The notes beneath the pieces were generated by a model that saw nothing but the letters and a program-made list of their open reading frames with translations, was not told the origin of the DNA and searched no databases. Positions 1-8,349 of a DNA stretch of 64,000 bases are shown here, one piece after another. The stretch comes from Sinorhizobium fredii NGR234 (GTDB taxonomy: Bacteria; Pseudomonadota; Alphaproteobacteria; Rhizobiales; Rhizobiaceae). The first letter of the stretch is position 1. Every line of letters starts with the position of its first letter. Made by a program: the position numbers and the translations under genes. The DNA lies in assembly GCF_000018545.1 (NCBI RefSeq), contig NC_012587.1, forward strand, positions 3,438,001 through 3,502,000. The letters are read 5' to 3'.

Positions 1-356
1 GGGTCAAGGACAGCTTCAACTCCTACCCGCTCGGTCGCGCCGCCCAGGCCGGCGCGACCGCCGCGATCCAGGACGACACATGGTTCGAGGCGACGCGCGG
101 CAAGATCATCGCGACGCGTGCGGGGTTGACGAGCGAGCTGGAAAAGCGCGGCTTCGAGGTCCTGCCGTCGCAGGCGAATTTCGTCTTTGCCCGTCATCCA
201 AGCCATGCCGGACAGACGCTCGCGGCCAAGTTGCGGGAGCGCGCGGTGATCGTCCGCCATTTCGCCAAGCCGCGGATTTCCGATTTCCTGCGCATCACCA
301 TCGGCACCGACGAGGAATGCAAAAGGCTGGTTGCAGCACTCGACGAGATTCTTTGA
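1..356 (+). CDS. hisC: Histidinol-phosphate aminotransferase-like protein, 3' part only
   Basis: This is the C-terminal ~117 residues of a fold-type I PLP aminotransferase; the gene begins before the window and its frame opens at base 3. The stretch KDSFNSYP resembles the K-D-x-F/Y-N segment of HisC proteins, and the end has the HisC-like pattern of an L-R-E-R-x-V-I-V-R-H-F strand followed by FLRITIGT. HisC transfers an amino group between glutamate and imidazole-acetol phosphate in histidine synthesis; some paralogues act on aromatic amino acids. The PLP lysine is outside the window, so the exact substrate class cannot be fixed. No U-rich terminator follows; a strong hairpin from the intergenic repeat lies about 60 bases downstream. 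Confidence 0.8.
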   Translation, partial: VKDSFNSYPLGRAAQAGATAAIQDDTWFEATRGKIIATRAGLTSELEKRGFEVLPSQANFVFARHPSHAGQTLAAKLRERAVIVRHFAKPRISDFLRITIGTDEECKRLVAALDEIL

Positions 357-401
357 AGCGGGGGCCGGCGACGGGGTGAAAAGAAGAACGGCATGTCTGG
401 C

Positions 402-573
402 CCCTCACCCTGACCCTCTCCCCGCGCGCGGGACGCGCGCGGGGAGAGGGGACTTGGACGGCGCGGCATACCTTTTCCGCTCACGGTATCTTAGGCTCGG
501 ATCGGCGACGCCGCCGCGCGTCCCCTTCGCCCCGCTTGCGGGGAGAAGGTGGCCGGCAGGCCGGATGAGGGGC
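402..573. repeat. Paired intergenic palindromic repeat (family A, copy 1)
   Basis: Two hairpin units lie between the hisC-like and ispG stop codons, which converge here. The first (about 415-448) is a very stable stem of CTCTCCCCGCGCGC and its complement. The second (about 520-573) carries the motif CCCCGCTTGCGGGGAGAAGG followed by GGCCGGCAGGCCGGATGAGG. The same two-part unit recurs near 2010-2176, 5755-5912, 45389-45585 and 50803-50962. It is non-coding and may serve as a transcript-end barrier for the converging genes. Confidence 0.8.
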
Positions 574-606
574 GATTCGGACCGGGTAACTGGTTGACGC
601 GAAGCG

Positions 607-1860
<1,254 letters not shown>

Positions 1861-2006
1861 GAAGGCCTCTTCGTAGTCCCATTTGCGGGACGGATCCTCG
1901 TCCCAAGCATTCGCCTTTCAGGTGGCGAAGGAAAGCGTGCTTGTCAACGGCAACATCATGTGCTGACGGCGAATTGATGGCAGGGTAGGTGTCGAGCGCG
2001 CGATGG

Positions 2007-2177
2007 CCCCCCATCCGCCTGCCGGCACCTTCTCCCCGTTCTCACGGGGAGGAGGGACTTGCCGCACCGTTGAAGTCCCCTCTCACGCAGGCGCCAGCGG
2101 GAGTCGAGACGCATGCTGCGAGTCCCCTTCGCCCCGCCTGCGGGGAGAAGGTGGCCGGCAGGCCGGATGAGGGGCAA
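2007..2177. repeat. Paired intergenic palindromic repeat (family A, copy 2)
   Basis: The 443-bp gap between ispG and the MFS gene (1861-2303) holds no gene I can support. It carries one unit at about 2007-2060 (ATCCGCCTGCCGGCACC then CTCCCCGTTCTCACGGGGAG) and the inverted partner at about 2122-2176 (CCCCGCCTGCGGGGAGAAGG then GGCCGGCAGGCCGGATGAGG). The two units face each other, so the whole block can form one long hairpin or two local ones. Confidence 0.8.
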
Positions 2178-2265
2178 TCGCCTCCGCGGCGCATCGTGCC
2201 AATGTAGAGCATTGCAGTCAGGCGGAATCACCTGACGTCGCACAAATGCAGCAAAACCAAATGGT

Positions 2266-2306
2266 TAGAGCGGCGGCGCGATCATATGTGAGCGCACTCC
2301 GCTCTA
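2266..2306 (-). terminator. Hairpin overlapping the stop codon of the MFS gene
   Basis: TAGAGCGG (2266-2273) and CCGCTCTA (2299-2306) form an 8-bp inverted repeat with a 25-base loop. Reading leftward it begins inside the MFS stop codon and is followed by a weakly T-rich tract. It is a possible transcript end for the deoR-VOC-MFS operon; the long loop and poor T run make this uncertain. Confidence 0.3.
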
Positions 2307-3500
2307 GGAATGCCCATTCCCATGATCCGCATGGACGGCGTGGTGCGACAGGAGAAGCACGACTATGAAGAGAACGGGGATGGAGGCAAAGATCACCGCG
2401 AAGCCGCTATGCTCGGCAATGAAGCCGATCAGCGACGGCGCGAACAGCATACCGGAATAGCCCATCGTCGTCGCAACCGCGAGGCCGATCCCCGGCTGCA
2501 GGCCCGGCATGTTGCCGGCCGCCGAAAAGGCGATCGGCACCATGTTCGAAATACCGATGCCGGCCACGGCAAAGCCGAGGATCGCGAGCGACGCGCTCGG
2601 CGCGAGCCCTGCGGCGACAAGGCCGACAAGCGCCGTGACCGTGCAGATCCGCAGCGTCTTCGTGGCACCGAAGCGATCGCGGACATGATCGCCGGCAAAA
2701 CGCATCGTCGCCATGGTGGCCGAGAAGGCGGCGAAGCCGAATCCCGAAAGCTCGACCGAGGCGCCGAGTTCGTTGCGCAGATAGAGCGCACCCCAGTCGA
2801 GCACCGCCCCTTCCGGCACCATCGAGAACAGCGCCATCAGGCCGATCAGCCAGGGCAGCGGCGTCATCGGCAGGCGCAGTTTCTCTTTGGCGGCGGCCGG
2901 GTGCGGCTCATCGGCGAGGATCAACGGCCAGGCAACCGCAAGGATCGCGGCGCAGAGGCCGGTGACCAGGATCGCATGCGGCAGCACGCCGACGCGGGCC
3001 ATCAGGAAGCCGCCGATGCCGGCACCGATCAGCCCGCCGAGGCTCCAATAGGCGTGGCAGGAGGACATGATGGCGCGGCGCATCGATTTCTCGACCTCGA
3101 CGGCATTGGCATTCATCGCCACGTCCATGGCGCCGACGAAGCCGCCGAGCAGGAACATGCCGATCGCCGCCGTCCAGACATCAGGCACCAGCGTCAGGAG
3201 CAGAAGCAGGGGCGAGAGGATGATCGCCGTCACCTTGGCGACCTTCTGCGAGCCGATGCGGGCAATATAGCCGCCGGCGATCGGCATCAGCACCAGCGAT
3301 CCGATACCGAACACCAGGATCAACAGGCCGAGCACGCTCTCGCCGATTCCGAGCCGGTCCTTGAATTCCGGGATTTTCGGCGCCCAGCTGCCGGTGACGA
3401 AACCGTTCATCAGGAACAGGAGCGAGACGGCGAACCTGTTCCTGGACATATAGCCCTGCCGGGTTGCGGCCGTCGGGCCGGTCTCTGTGCGCTGGTCCAT
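2304..3500 (-). CDS. MFS transporter, YbjJ/fucose-permease-like
   Basis: A 398-residue integral membrane protein with about 12 hydrophobic segments, starting with an FLMNGFVTGSWAPKIPEFK helix that resembles the YbjJ/FucP-like branch of the major facilitator superfamily. Members move sugars or small metabolites with protons, but many have no known substrate. The ATG at 3500 is preceded by AGGAAG seven bases upstream. It is the last gene of a leftward operon: deoR overlaps the VOC gene by 4 bp, and the VOC stop is 28 bp from this start. DeoR-type control points to a sugar or sugar phosphate, but the sequence does not name it. Confidence 0.85.
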   Translation of the reverse strand: MDQRTETGPTAATRQGYMSRNRFAVSLLFLMNGFVTGSWAPKIPEFKDRLGIGESVLGLLILVFGIGSLVLMPIAGGYIARIGSQKVAKVTAIILSPLLLLLTLVPDVWTAAIGMFLLGGFVGAMDVAMNANAVEVEKSMRRAIMSSCHAYWSLGGLIGAGIGGFLMARVGVLPHAILVTGLCAAILAVAWPLILADEPHPAAAKEKLRLPMTPLPWLIGLMALFSMVPEGAVLDWGALYLRNELGASVELSGFGFAAFSATMATMRFAGDHVRDRFGATKTLRICTVTALVGLVAAGLAPSASLAILGFAVAGIGISNMVPIAFSAAGNMPGLQPGIGLAVATTMGYSGMLFAPSLIGFIAEHSGFAVIFASIPVLFIVVLLLSHHAVHADHGNGHS

Positions 3501-3528
3501 TTTGATCTTCCTGATTGCCGGTTCCGGC

Positions 3529-3915
3529 TCAAATGGTGATTTCGATGAGGTTGCCGTCGGGATCGCGGATCACGGCTTCGTAGAAACCGTCCCCCGTCCA
3601 CCGGGCTCCCGATAGGAGCAGGCCCTGCCGGTCGGCCCGCGCCGCCATCTCGTCCACGGCCTTGCCGCCGCCGAGCGAAAGGGCGATGTGCGCGTAGCCG
3701 GCGCGCTCCACCCTCACGTCGTCATGCGGCTCCAGCCACGGCCCCTCCATGACCTCGATCGATGGCCCGGCACCAACGGTCAGGAAGCGCGAGCGGAAAC
3801 CGGGCCGACGCCGGCTTTCATAGATCGAGCCAGCTTCGGCGCCAAGGAATTCGACCCAGAAGTCCGCCATTCGCTCAAGATCCCTGGTCCAGAGCGCGAC
3901 ATGGGCGATGCTCAT
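3529..3915 (-). CDS. VOC (glyoxalase/bleomycin-resistance fold) family protein
   Basis: A 128-residue single VOC unit pair: MSIAHVALWTRDLERMADFW at the N-terminus with a candidate metal-binding His5, SIEVME in the first half, AHIALSL opening the second half, and the closing DPDGNLIEIT with a candidate glutamate ligand. These proteins are usually metal-dependent lyases, isomerases or dioxygenases; the substrate is unknown. The frame stays open far upstream, but the ATG at 3915 gives the full family length and overlaps the deoR stop by 4 bp (ATGA), a translational coupling signature. Being between deoR and a transporter suggests a role in handling the transported compound. Confidence 0.85.
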   Translation of the reverse strand: MSIAHVALWTRDLERMADFWVEFLGAEAGSIYESRRRPGFRSRFLTVGAGPSIEVMEGPWLEPHDDVRVERAGYAHIALSLGGGKAVDEMAARADRQGLLLSGARWTGDGFYEAVIRDPDGNLIEITI

Positions 3916-4706
3916 CCTTGTTCCCTCGCAACGACTACGCGCGCGCCTTGCGCGGTGAATGCGGCGATCTGAGCCTCCGGCGCACTCGCCTCGAGGACGA
4001 GCGTCGAACCGGCAGCGATGTCGATCACGGCGTGCGGAGCGGCGGTGCCGAGCTTGTCGCTGGTGACGGCGGCGAGCACGGAGCGGCTCCGCGAGGCGAT
4101 CAACCGCTTGAACTCCGCGTCCTCGAAGTGAGAGGCCGTCAGCCCCGCTTCGGCGTCGGCACCGCAAGTGCCGAGAATGCAGAGATCGGGCCTCAGCAGT
4201 TCCGCATCGCGCTGCGCCCTGGCGCCGACCGCCGCGCCGACGGTGCGGTCGAGCGTTCCGCCGATCAGGATGAGATCAAGGCCCGGCTTTTCCATCAAGG
4301 CAGCGGCGATCAGCGGTGTATTGGTGACGATCGTTGCCGACAGATCCGGGCCTATCGCCCGGGCAATCGCCAGATTGGTCGAGCCCGCATCCAGAAACAC
4401 CGTCATGTCGCGTTGAATGAAGCCGACCGACGCCAGTGCCAGCGCCGCCTTCCGTTCCGGGGCAAGTGCGGCCCGCTCGCTGAGCGAGCCCGAATCCGGA
4501 GCGATCGGCAGGGCGCCGCCATAGACGCGCTCGCAGAGGCCCGCCGCTGCCATTTCGCGCAGGTCCCGCCGGATCGTGTCCTCGGAAACGTTGAGTTCGC
4601 GCGCCAGGTCGGCGGCGAGAACGCGGCCATCGGTCCTCAGGCGGTCCTGAATGAGGGATTTTCTTTCGCGGAGCAGCAGGTCGGTCGACACTTTAGAAAC
4701 CGTCAT
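3912..4706 (-). CDS. DeoR-family transcriptional regulator
   Basis: A 264-residue regulator with an N-terminal DeoR winged helix-turn-helix (about residues 13-65, with LARELNVSEDTIRRDLREM as the recognition region) and a C-terminal DeoRC sensor domain (DAGSTNLAIA, LIGGTLDRTVGA, GTCGADAEAGLT). DeoRC domains bind phosphorylated sugars or related intermediates. It is the first gene of the leftward operon with the VOC protein and MFS transporter, and is divergent from the amino-acid ABC operon. Two direct CGTGCAT repeats just upstream are candidate operators. Confidence 0.9.
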   Translation of the reverse strand: MTVSKVSTDLLLRERKSLIQDRLRTDGRVLAADLARELNVSEDTIRRDLREMAAAGLCERVYGGALPIAPDSGSLSERAALAPERKAALALASVGFIQRDMTVFLDAGSTNLAIARAIGPDLSATIVTNTPLIAAALMEKPGLDLILIGGTLDRTVGAAVGARAQRDAELLRPDLCILGTCGADAEAGLTASHFEDAEFKRLIASRSRSVLAAVTSDKLGTAAPHAVIDIAAGSTLVLEASAPEAQIAAFTAQGARVVVAREQG

Positions 4707-4709
4707 AAA

Positions 4710-4736
4710 CGTGCATGATCAGATAAAATCGTGCAT
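4710..4736. promoter_or_regulatory. Direct CGTGCAT repeats upstream of deoR, candidate operator
   Basis: CGTGCAT occurs at 4710-4716 and 4730-4736, 20 bp start to start, immediately upstream of the deoR start. DeoR-family proteins often bind spaced direct repeats, and two-turn spacing would place both on one DNA face. The function is inferred. The rest of the 4707-4958 gap shows no gene. Confidence 0.4.
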
Positions 4737-4958
4737 ATCACTCCCGTCTTGCGATTTCAACCTTCGATCGTCCGGAACAGGCAAGCCGGTTGGGCGGTTT
4801 CTATGGCGGCCGTCCCGATGGAGCGTGGTTTGATTGAGAAAATATTCTATCGAAACAGCCGAGAATTGGTCTTTTATGCGCTCAGGTGGTTCGGAATTTG
4901 TGCGAGTCTCGCCGCAATCCGGATGACGGGCCGGAGAACAGAGAGATGGAAAAAAGAT

Positions 4959-5732
4959 ATGAAGCTCCTTCCGACACTTTTCGCTGCCGCCCTCGTGCAA
5001 CTGGCCGCCTTCGCGCCGGCCGAGGCCGGATCGAACCTTGATGAGGTCAAATCGGCCGGCGTGCTGAAGATCGGCACCGAGGGCACCTACGCGCCCTTCA
5101 CCTATCACGACGCCAACGGCGCGCTCGTCGGCTTCGACGTGGAGATCGGTGAGGCAGTCGCCAAGCGCCTCGGCGTCAAGGCCGAGTTCTTGGAAGGCAA
5201 GTGGGACGGCCTGATCGCCGGCCTCGACGCCAACCGCTACGACACCGTCATCAACCAGGTCGGCATCACCGAGGAACGCAAGAAGAAATATGATTTCTCC
5301 GAGCCCTATATCGCCTCCAAGGCGGTGCTGATCGTCAAGGGCGACAACGAGGAGATCAAGGACTTCGCCGACTTGAAAGGCAAGAAGTCCGCCCAGTCGC
5401 TGACCAGCAATTTCGGCAAGCTTGCCGAAGCCTCCGGCGCCGAGCTCGTCGGCACCGACGGCTTCGACCAGTCGATCCAGCTCGTCCTGACCGGCCGCGC
5501 CGATGCGACGATCAACGACAGCCTCTCCTTCCTCGATTTCAAGAAGCAGAAGCCGAACGCCAACGTGAGGATCGCTGCCGAAAAGCCTGACGCGGATTAT
5601 TCCGGCATCATCCTGCGAAAGGACGAGCCGGAACTGCTGGCGGCGATCAACAAGGCGCTGGCCGAAATCAAGGCCGACGGCACCTATGAGAAGATCTCGC
5701 AAAAATATTTCGGCGCCGACGTCTCGAAATAG
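4959..5732 (+). CDS. Cystine/amino-acid ABC transporter substrate-binding protein (FliY/TcyJ-like)
   Basis: A 257-residue periplasmic family 3 binding protein. The start at 4959 gives a signal peptide MKLLPTLFAAALVQLAAFAP with cleavage after AEA; the frame is open upstream but that part is not signal-like. The mature protein has GTEGTYAPFTYHD, KWDGLIAGLDANRYD, INQVGITEERKKKYDFSEPY and ends KYFGADVSK, all close to E. coli FliY as I remember it, which binds L-cystine. It is the first gene of a three-gene operon with a YecS-like permease and YecC-like ATPase, so cystine or a related polar amino acid is the likely ligand. A palindromic repeat pair separates it from the permease gene. Confidence 0.88.
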   Translation: MKLLPTLFAAALVQLAAFAPAEAGSNLDEVKSAGVLKIGTEGTYAPFTYHDANGALVGFDVEIGEAVAKRLGVKAEFLEGKWDGLIAGLDANRYDTVINQVGITEERKKKYDFSEPYIASKAVLIVKGDNEEIKDFADLKGKKSAQSLTSNFGKLAEASGAELVGTDGFDQSIQLVLTGRADATINDSLSFLDFKKQKPNANVRIAAEKPDADYSGIILRKDEPELLAAINKALAEIKADGTYEKISQKYFGADVSK

Positions 5733-5754
5733 CGTTCGGAAGACGCCGCTTCGG

Positions 5755-5912
5755 CCCCTCATCCGCCCGCCGGCACCTTCTCCCCGCAAGCGGGGCGAAG
5801 GGACAAGCGGCAACGTCTCACCCCACGCGGGCGCTTTGGACGAAGTCACGCATCGCGACATCCTCGTCCCCTCTCCCCGCAAGCGGGGAGAGGGCTAGGG
5901 TGAGGGGCAATT
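5755..5912. repeat. Paired palindromic repeat (family A, copy 3) inside the amino-acid ABC operon
   Basis: Two units lie between the binding-protein stop and the permease start: about 5755-5803 (ATCCGCCCGCCGGCACC, then CTCCCCGCAAGCGGGG) and about 5868-5912 (CTCTCCCCGCAAGCGGGGAG). Their position inside an operon, directly after the binding-protein gene, is like enterobacterial REP elements between malE and malF, which protect the upstream message. Confidence 0.8.
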
Positions 5913-6030
5913 CTTCACATCACCCGCGGCCGGCGGACGGACTTCCAGCTCACCGCTTTCCCCATCCCGCTCCATGAACTACGATCCGCTCCTCTCCGGA
6001 GCGGATCCGCGCGTTTTGAAAGGCTGTCCC

Positions 6031-6711
6031 TTGCCAAACTGGCTCAACCTCATGGCGGAATCGCTGCCGACCCTGCTCTGGGCCGGGCTGATCTTCACTG
6101 TTCCGCTGACCCTGCTTTCCTTCGTTCTCGGTCTTTCGCTGGGACTTGTCACGGCACTCGTCCGTCTCTTCGCGCCGGCTCCCTTCGTCGCCGTAGCGCG
6201 CTTCTATGTCTGGGTGATCCGCGGAACGCCGCTCCTCGTTCAGCTCTTCGTCATTTTCTATGGCCTGCCGAGCATGAACATATTGCTCGATGCATTCCCC
6301 GCGGCGCTGATCGGCTTCACGCTGAACATCGGCGCCTATACATCCGAAATCATCCGCGCCACGATCTCGTCCGTGCCGCGCGGCCAATGGGAAGCGGCCT
6401 ATTCGATCGGGATGAGTTGGAGCCAGGTCATGCGACGCACGATCCTGCCGCAGGCGACCCGGGTCGCCGTGCCGCCGCTGTCGAACACCTTCATCTCGCT
6501 CGTCAAGGATACCTCGCTGGCCGCGGCGATCACCGTGCCGGAGCTCTTCCAGACGGCGCAGCGCATCGTCGCCACCACCTACGAGCCGCTGATCCTCTAC
6601 ATCGAGGCGGCGCTGATCTATCTTGCCATGAGCTCGGTGCTTTCGGCGCTGCAGGTGAGGCTGGAGAAACGCTTCGCCCGCTATGGCGGCTTCCTGGAGG
6701 CGCGCGCATGA
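6031..6711 (+). CDS. Cystine/amino-acid ABC transporter permease (YecS/TcyL-like)
   Basis: A polar amino-acid permease of the HisM family with hydrophobic segments, an arginine-rich RFYVWVIRGTPLLVQL segment and the ATPase-contact (EAA) loop around GQWEAAYSIGMSWSQVMRRTILPQA. I place the start at TTG 6031: it follows GAAAGG by about 7 bases and gives an N-terminus aligning with E. coli YecS (a few residues before SLPTLLWAG), 226 residues. ATG 5974 (245 residues) and ATG 6052 (219) are alternatives without a visible ribosome-binding site. The stop overlaps the ATPase start by 4 bp. Confidence 0.85.
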   Translation: MPNWLNLMAESLPTLLWAGLIFTVPLTLLSFVLGLSLGLVTALVRLFAPAPFVAVARFYVWVIRGTPLLVQLFVIFYGLPSMNILLDAFPAALIGFTLNIGAYTSEIIRATISSVPRGQWEAAYSIGMSWSQVMRRTILPQATRVAVPPLSNTFISLVKDTSLAAAITVPELFQTAQRIVATTYEPLILYIEAALIYLAMSSVLSALQVRLEKRFARYGGFLEARA

Positions 6712-7469
6712 TCGAGCTCACGCATATCGTCAAGCGCTTCGGCACCAACACGGTCCTGAACGACATCAGCGTCAGCCTGGCGGAAGGCACCGTGACGGCC
6801 CTCGTCGGCCCGTCCGGCGGCGGCAAGAGCACGCTGCTGCGCTGCGTCAATCTTCTGGAAGTACCGACCAGCGGCACGATCCGCCTCGGCGACGAGCGGC
6901 TGGAATTCGCCCCGGACCGCACGGTCGGCTGGAGGGCGATCCAAAAGCTGCGCCGCCAGACCGGCATGGTGTTCCAGAATTTTCAGCTCTTTCCCCACCA
7001 GACCGCGCTCGGCAATGTCATGGAAGGCCTCACGACCGTCCTCAAATGGCCGGCCGACCGGGCCCGCGCCCGAGCGCTCCAGCTTCTGGAAAAGGTCGGC
7101 ATGGCGCACAAGGCCGACGCCTGGCCGTCGACGCTTTCGGGCGGCCAACAGCAGCGCGTCGCGATCGCCCGCGCGCTCGCCCCCTCGCCGCGCGTGCTGC
7201 TGTGCGACGAACCGACCTCGGCCCTCGATCCGGAGCTGGCGGAAGAAGTGGTCGAGGTCCTCAGCCGTCTCGCCCGCGAAGGCACGACGATGATCATGGC
7301 CACCCACGACCTCCGCCTCGCCTCGCGCGTCGCCGACCACGTGATTTTCCTCGACGCCGGCGTCGTGGTCGAAAGCGGCCCGCCACGCAGGATTTTTTCA
7401 ACGCCGGAGCGGGAGCGAACGAAGCGGTTCATTGCCTCGCTGAGTGCGCCGATGAGTTACGATATTTGA
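6708..7469 (+). CDS. Cystine/amino-acid ABC transporter ATP-binding protein (YecC/TcyN-like)
   Basis: A 253-residue ABC ATPase that powers the permease encoded just upstream. Walker A is GPSGGGKSTL near residue 34-43, the signature is LSGGQQQRVAIARAL, Walker B is VLLCDEPTSALD and the switch histidine is in MATHDLRL. The ATG at 6708 overlaps the permease stop (ATGA), so the pair is translationally coupled; the longer reading frame upstream is shadow. The last codons (RIFSTPERERTKRFIASL to SYDI) recur as decayed copies at 7828-7851 and 7933-8013. Confidence 0.92.
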   Translation: MIELTHIVKRFGTNTVLNDISVSLAEGTVTALVGPSGGGKSTLLRCVNLLEVPTSGTIRLGDERLEFAPDRTVGWRAIQKLRRQTGMVFQNFQLFPHQTALGNVMEGLTTVLKWPADRARARALQLLEKVGMAHKADAWPSTLSGGQQQRVAIARALAPSPRVLLCDEPTSALDPELAEEVVEVLSRLAREGTTMIMATHDLRLASRVADHVIFLDAGVVVESGPPRRIFSTPERERTKRFIASLSAPMSYDI

Positions 7470-7548
7470 GGGAACGTTCGGGCAGCGGGCAGATTTCAAA
7501 TCGCACTGCGACGCACATTGTGGATCGGCACTTTTCCCTCTCCGCCGT

Positions 7549-7695
7549 CATCGTCGGGCTTGACCCAGGGCTTGACCCGAGGATCCACGTGCAAGCATTC
7601 CGTCTGCAGAGCACGCTTCGATTGGGGCCACCGTCTCTCGAACTTCACTGGGCTCGTGAATGGATCCTCGGGTCAAGCCCGAGGATGACAATGCG
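7549..7695. repeat. Inverted pair of family C palindromic repeats, copy 1
   Basis: The unit GGGCTTGACCCGAGGATCC appears near 7572-7588 after a partly duplicated GGGCTTGACCC, and its inverse GGATCCTCGGGTCAAGCCC at about 7662-7682, separated by about 75 unrelated bases. In other frames this gives the spurious peptide VILGLDPRIH seen in many Rhizobiales annotations. It is a mobile-looking REP-type pair, not a gene. Confidence 0.8.
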
Positions 7696-7827
7696 GGTGA
7701 GACTGAGGCCCGGATCAAGCGCCAAGTAGGACCACGACGTCCTGTCGAGTATTGCTCCCTACCCTTCGGGCCATGGACCCGATAGTCGGATAAGTCCTGC
7801 GATGCCCCCACCACAGCAAACAGCAGC

Positions 7828-7851
7828 GCGCCGCACAGCTACGATGTTTGA
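7828..7851 (+). pseudogene. Second decayed copy of the ABC ATPase C-terminus
   Basis: Codons GCG CCG CAC AGC TAC GAT GTT TGA read APHSYDV-stop, matching the last residues of the upstream ATPase (APMSYDI-stop) and the other remnant (APHSYSI-stop). Only 24 bp are recognisable, so this would be chance alone were it not between two longer related copies. Confidence 0.5.
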
Positions 7852-7932
7852 ACGCTCTTCCAGAGCTTAACTGGGAAAACTATCGCTGCCATCAACCAAA
7901 CCAGCCCTACAAGATAGGCAGTGGCGTTGGCC

Positions 7933-8013
7933 AAGATTTTTTCGACGCCGGAGCGGGAGCGAACGAAGAGGTTTATTGCCTCGCTGGGTGCGCCGCATAG
8001 CTACAGTATTTGA
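7933..8013 (+). pseudogene. Decayed duplicate of the ABC ATPase gene, last 27 codons only
   Basis: An in-frame open stretch reads KIFSTPERERTKRFIASL, then GAPHSYSI-stop, almost the same as the final codons of the intact ATPase gene ending at 7469. Many differences are codon-compatible, which suggests the copy was once under selection or came from a close paralogue. Similarity continues past the stop for about 100 bp and into the palindromic repeat. The 5' part of the duplicate is missing, leaving no start or ATP-binding site. Confidence 0.75.
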
Positions 8014-8087
8014 GCGAAAATTCGGGCGCGCGGGCGGATTGCCAATTGCACTGCGACGCGCCTTGCGGATGGGCTTTCCCCTCTCCA

Positions 8088-8241
8088 CCGTCATCCTCGG
8101 GCTTGACCCGAGGATCCATTTACAAGCCGCAGCGAAAATTAACAGACGTGGGCGTACGCTGACGTGTAGCGACGCATATGCTGCCCTCGGTGGGCCGCAT
8201 GCGTGCGTGTGGATCCTCGGGTCAAGCCCGAGGATGACAGT
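8088..8241. repeat. Inverted pair of family C palindromic repeats, copy 2
   Basis: GTCATCCTCGGGCTTGACCC at 8090-8109 is followed by GAGGATCCAT, and the inverse GGATCCTCGGGTCAAGCCC lies at about 8212-8230 ending GAGGATGAC. Each arm is itself a perfect short palindrome (CCTCGGGCTTGACCCGAGG). The ~95 bases between the arms differ from those of copy 1, so the arms are conserved and the middle is not. Confidence 0.85.
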
Positions 8242-8292
8242 GGGAGAGAGCGTGTCTGGCGGCTTCCGCAGGCCTGGCCCCTTCACCTTACA

Positions 8293-8326
8293 CTCAAAAC
8301 AAAAACGGCCGGATCGCTCCGGCCGT
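8293..8326 (-). terminator. Rho-independent terminator of pyc
   Basis: On the minus strand, ACGGCCGGA - GCGA - TCCGGCCGT forms a 9-bp GC-rich stem with a four-base loop, followed by a T-rich run TTTTTGTTTT. It lies 24 bases beyond the pyc stop codon. Confidence 0.9.
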
Positions 8327-8349
8327 TCGCGTTCGAAGGGCTGCACGTA

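Noticed and set aside
402..573. Regular repeats considered as a CRISPR array
   Set aside because: The units are GC-rich palindromes in inverted pairs, without uniform spacers or nearby cas genes; same for all repeat blocks here.
4719..5882. 387-residue minus-strand frame over the amino-acid binding protein
   Set aside because: Composition typical of shadow frames and it reads through the family A repeat; the plus-strand gene has a signal peptide and family motifs.
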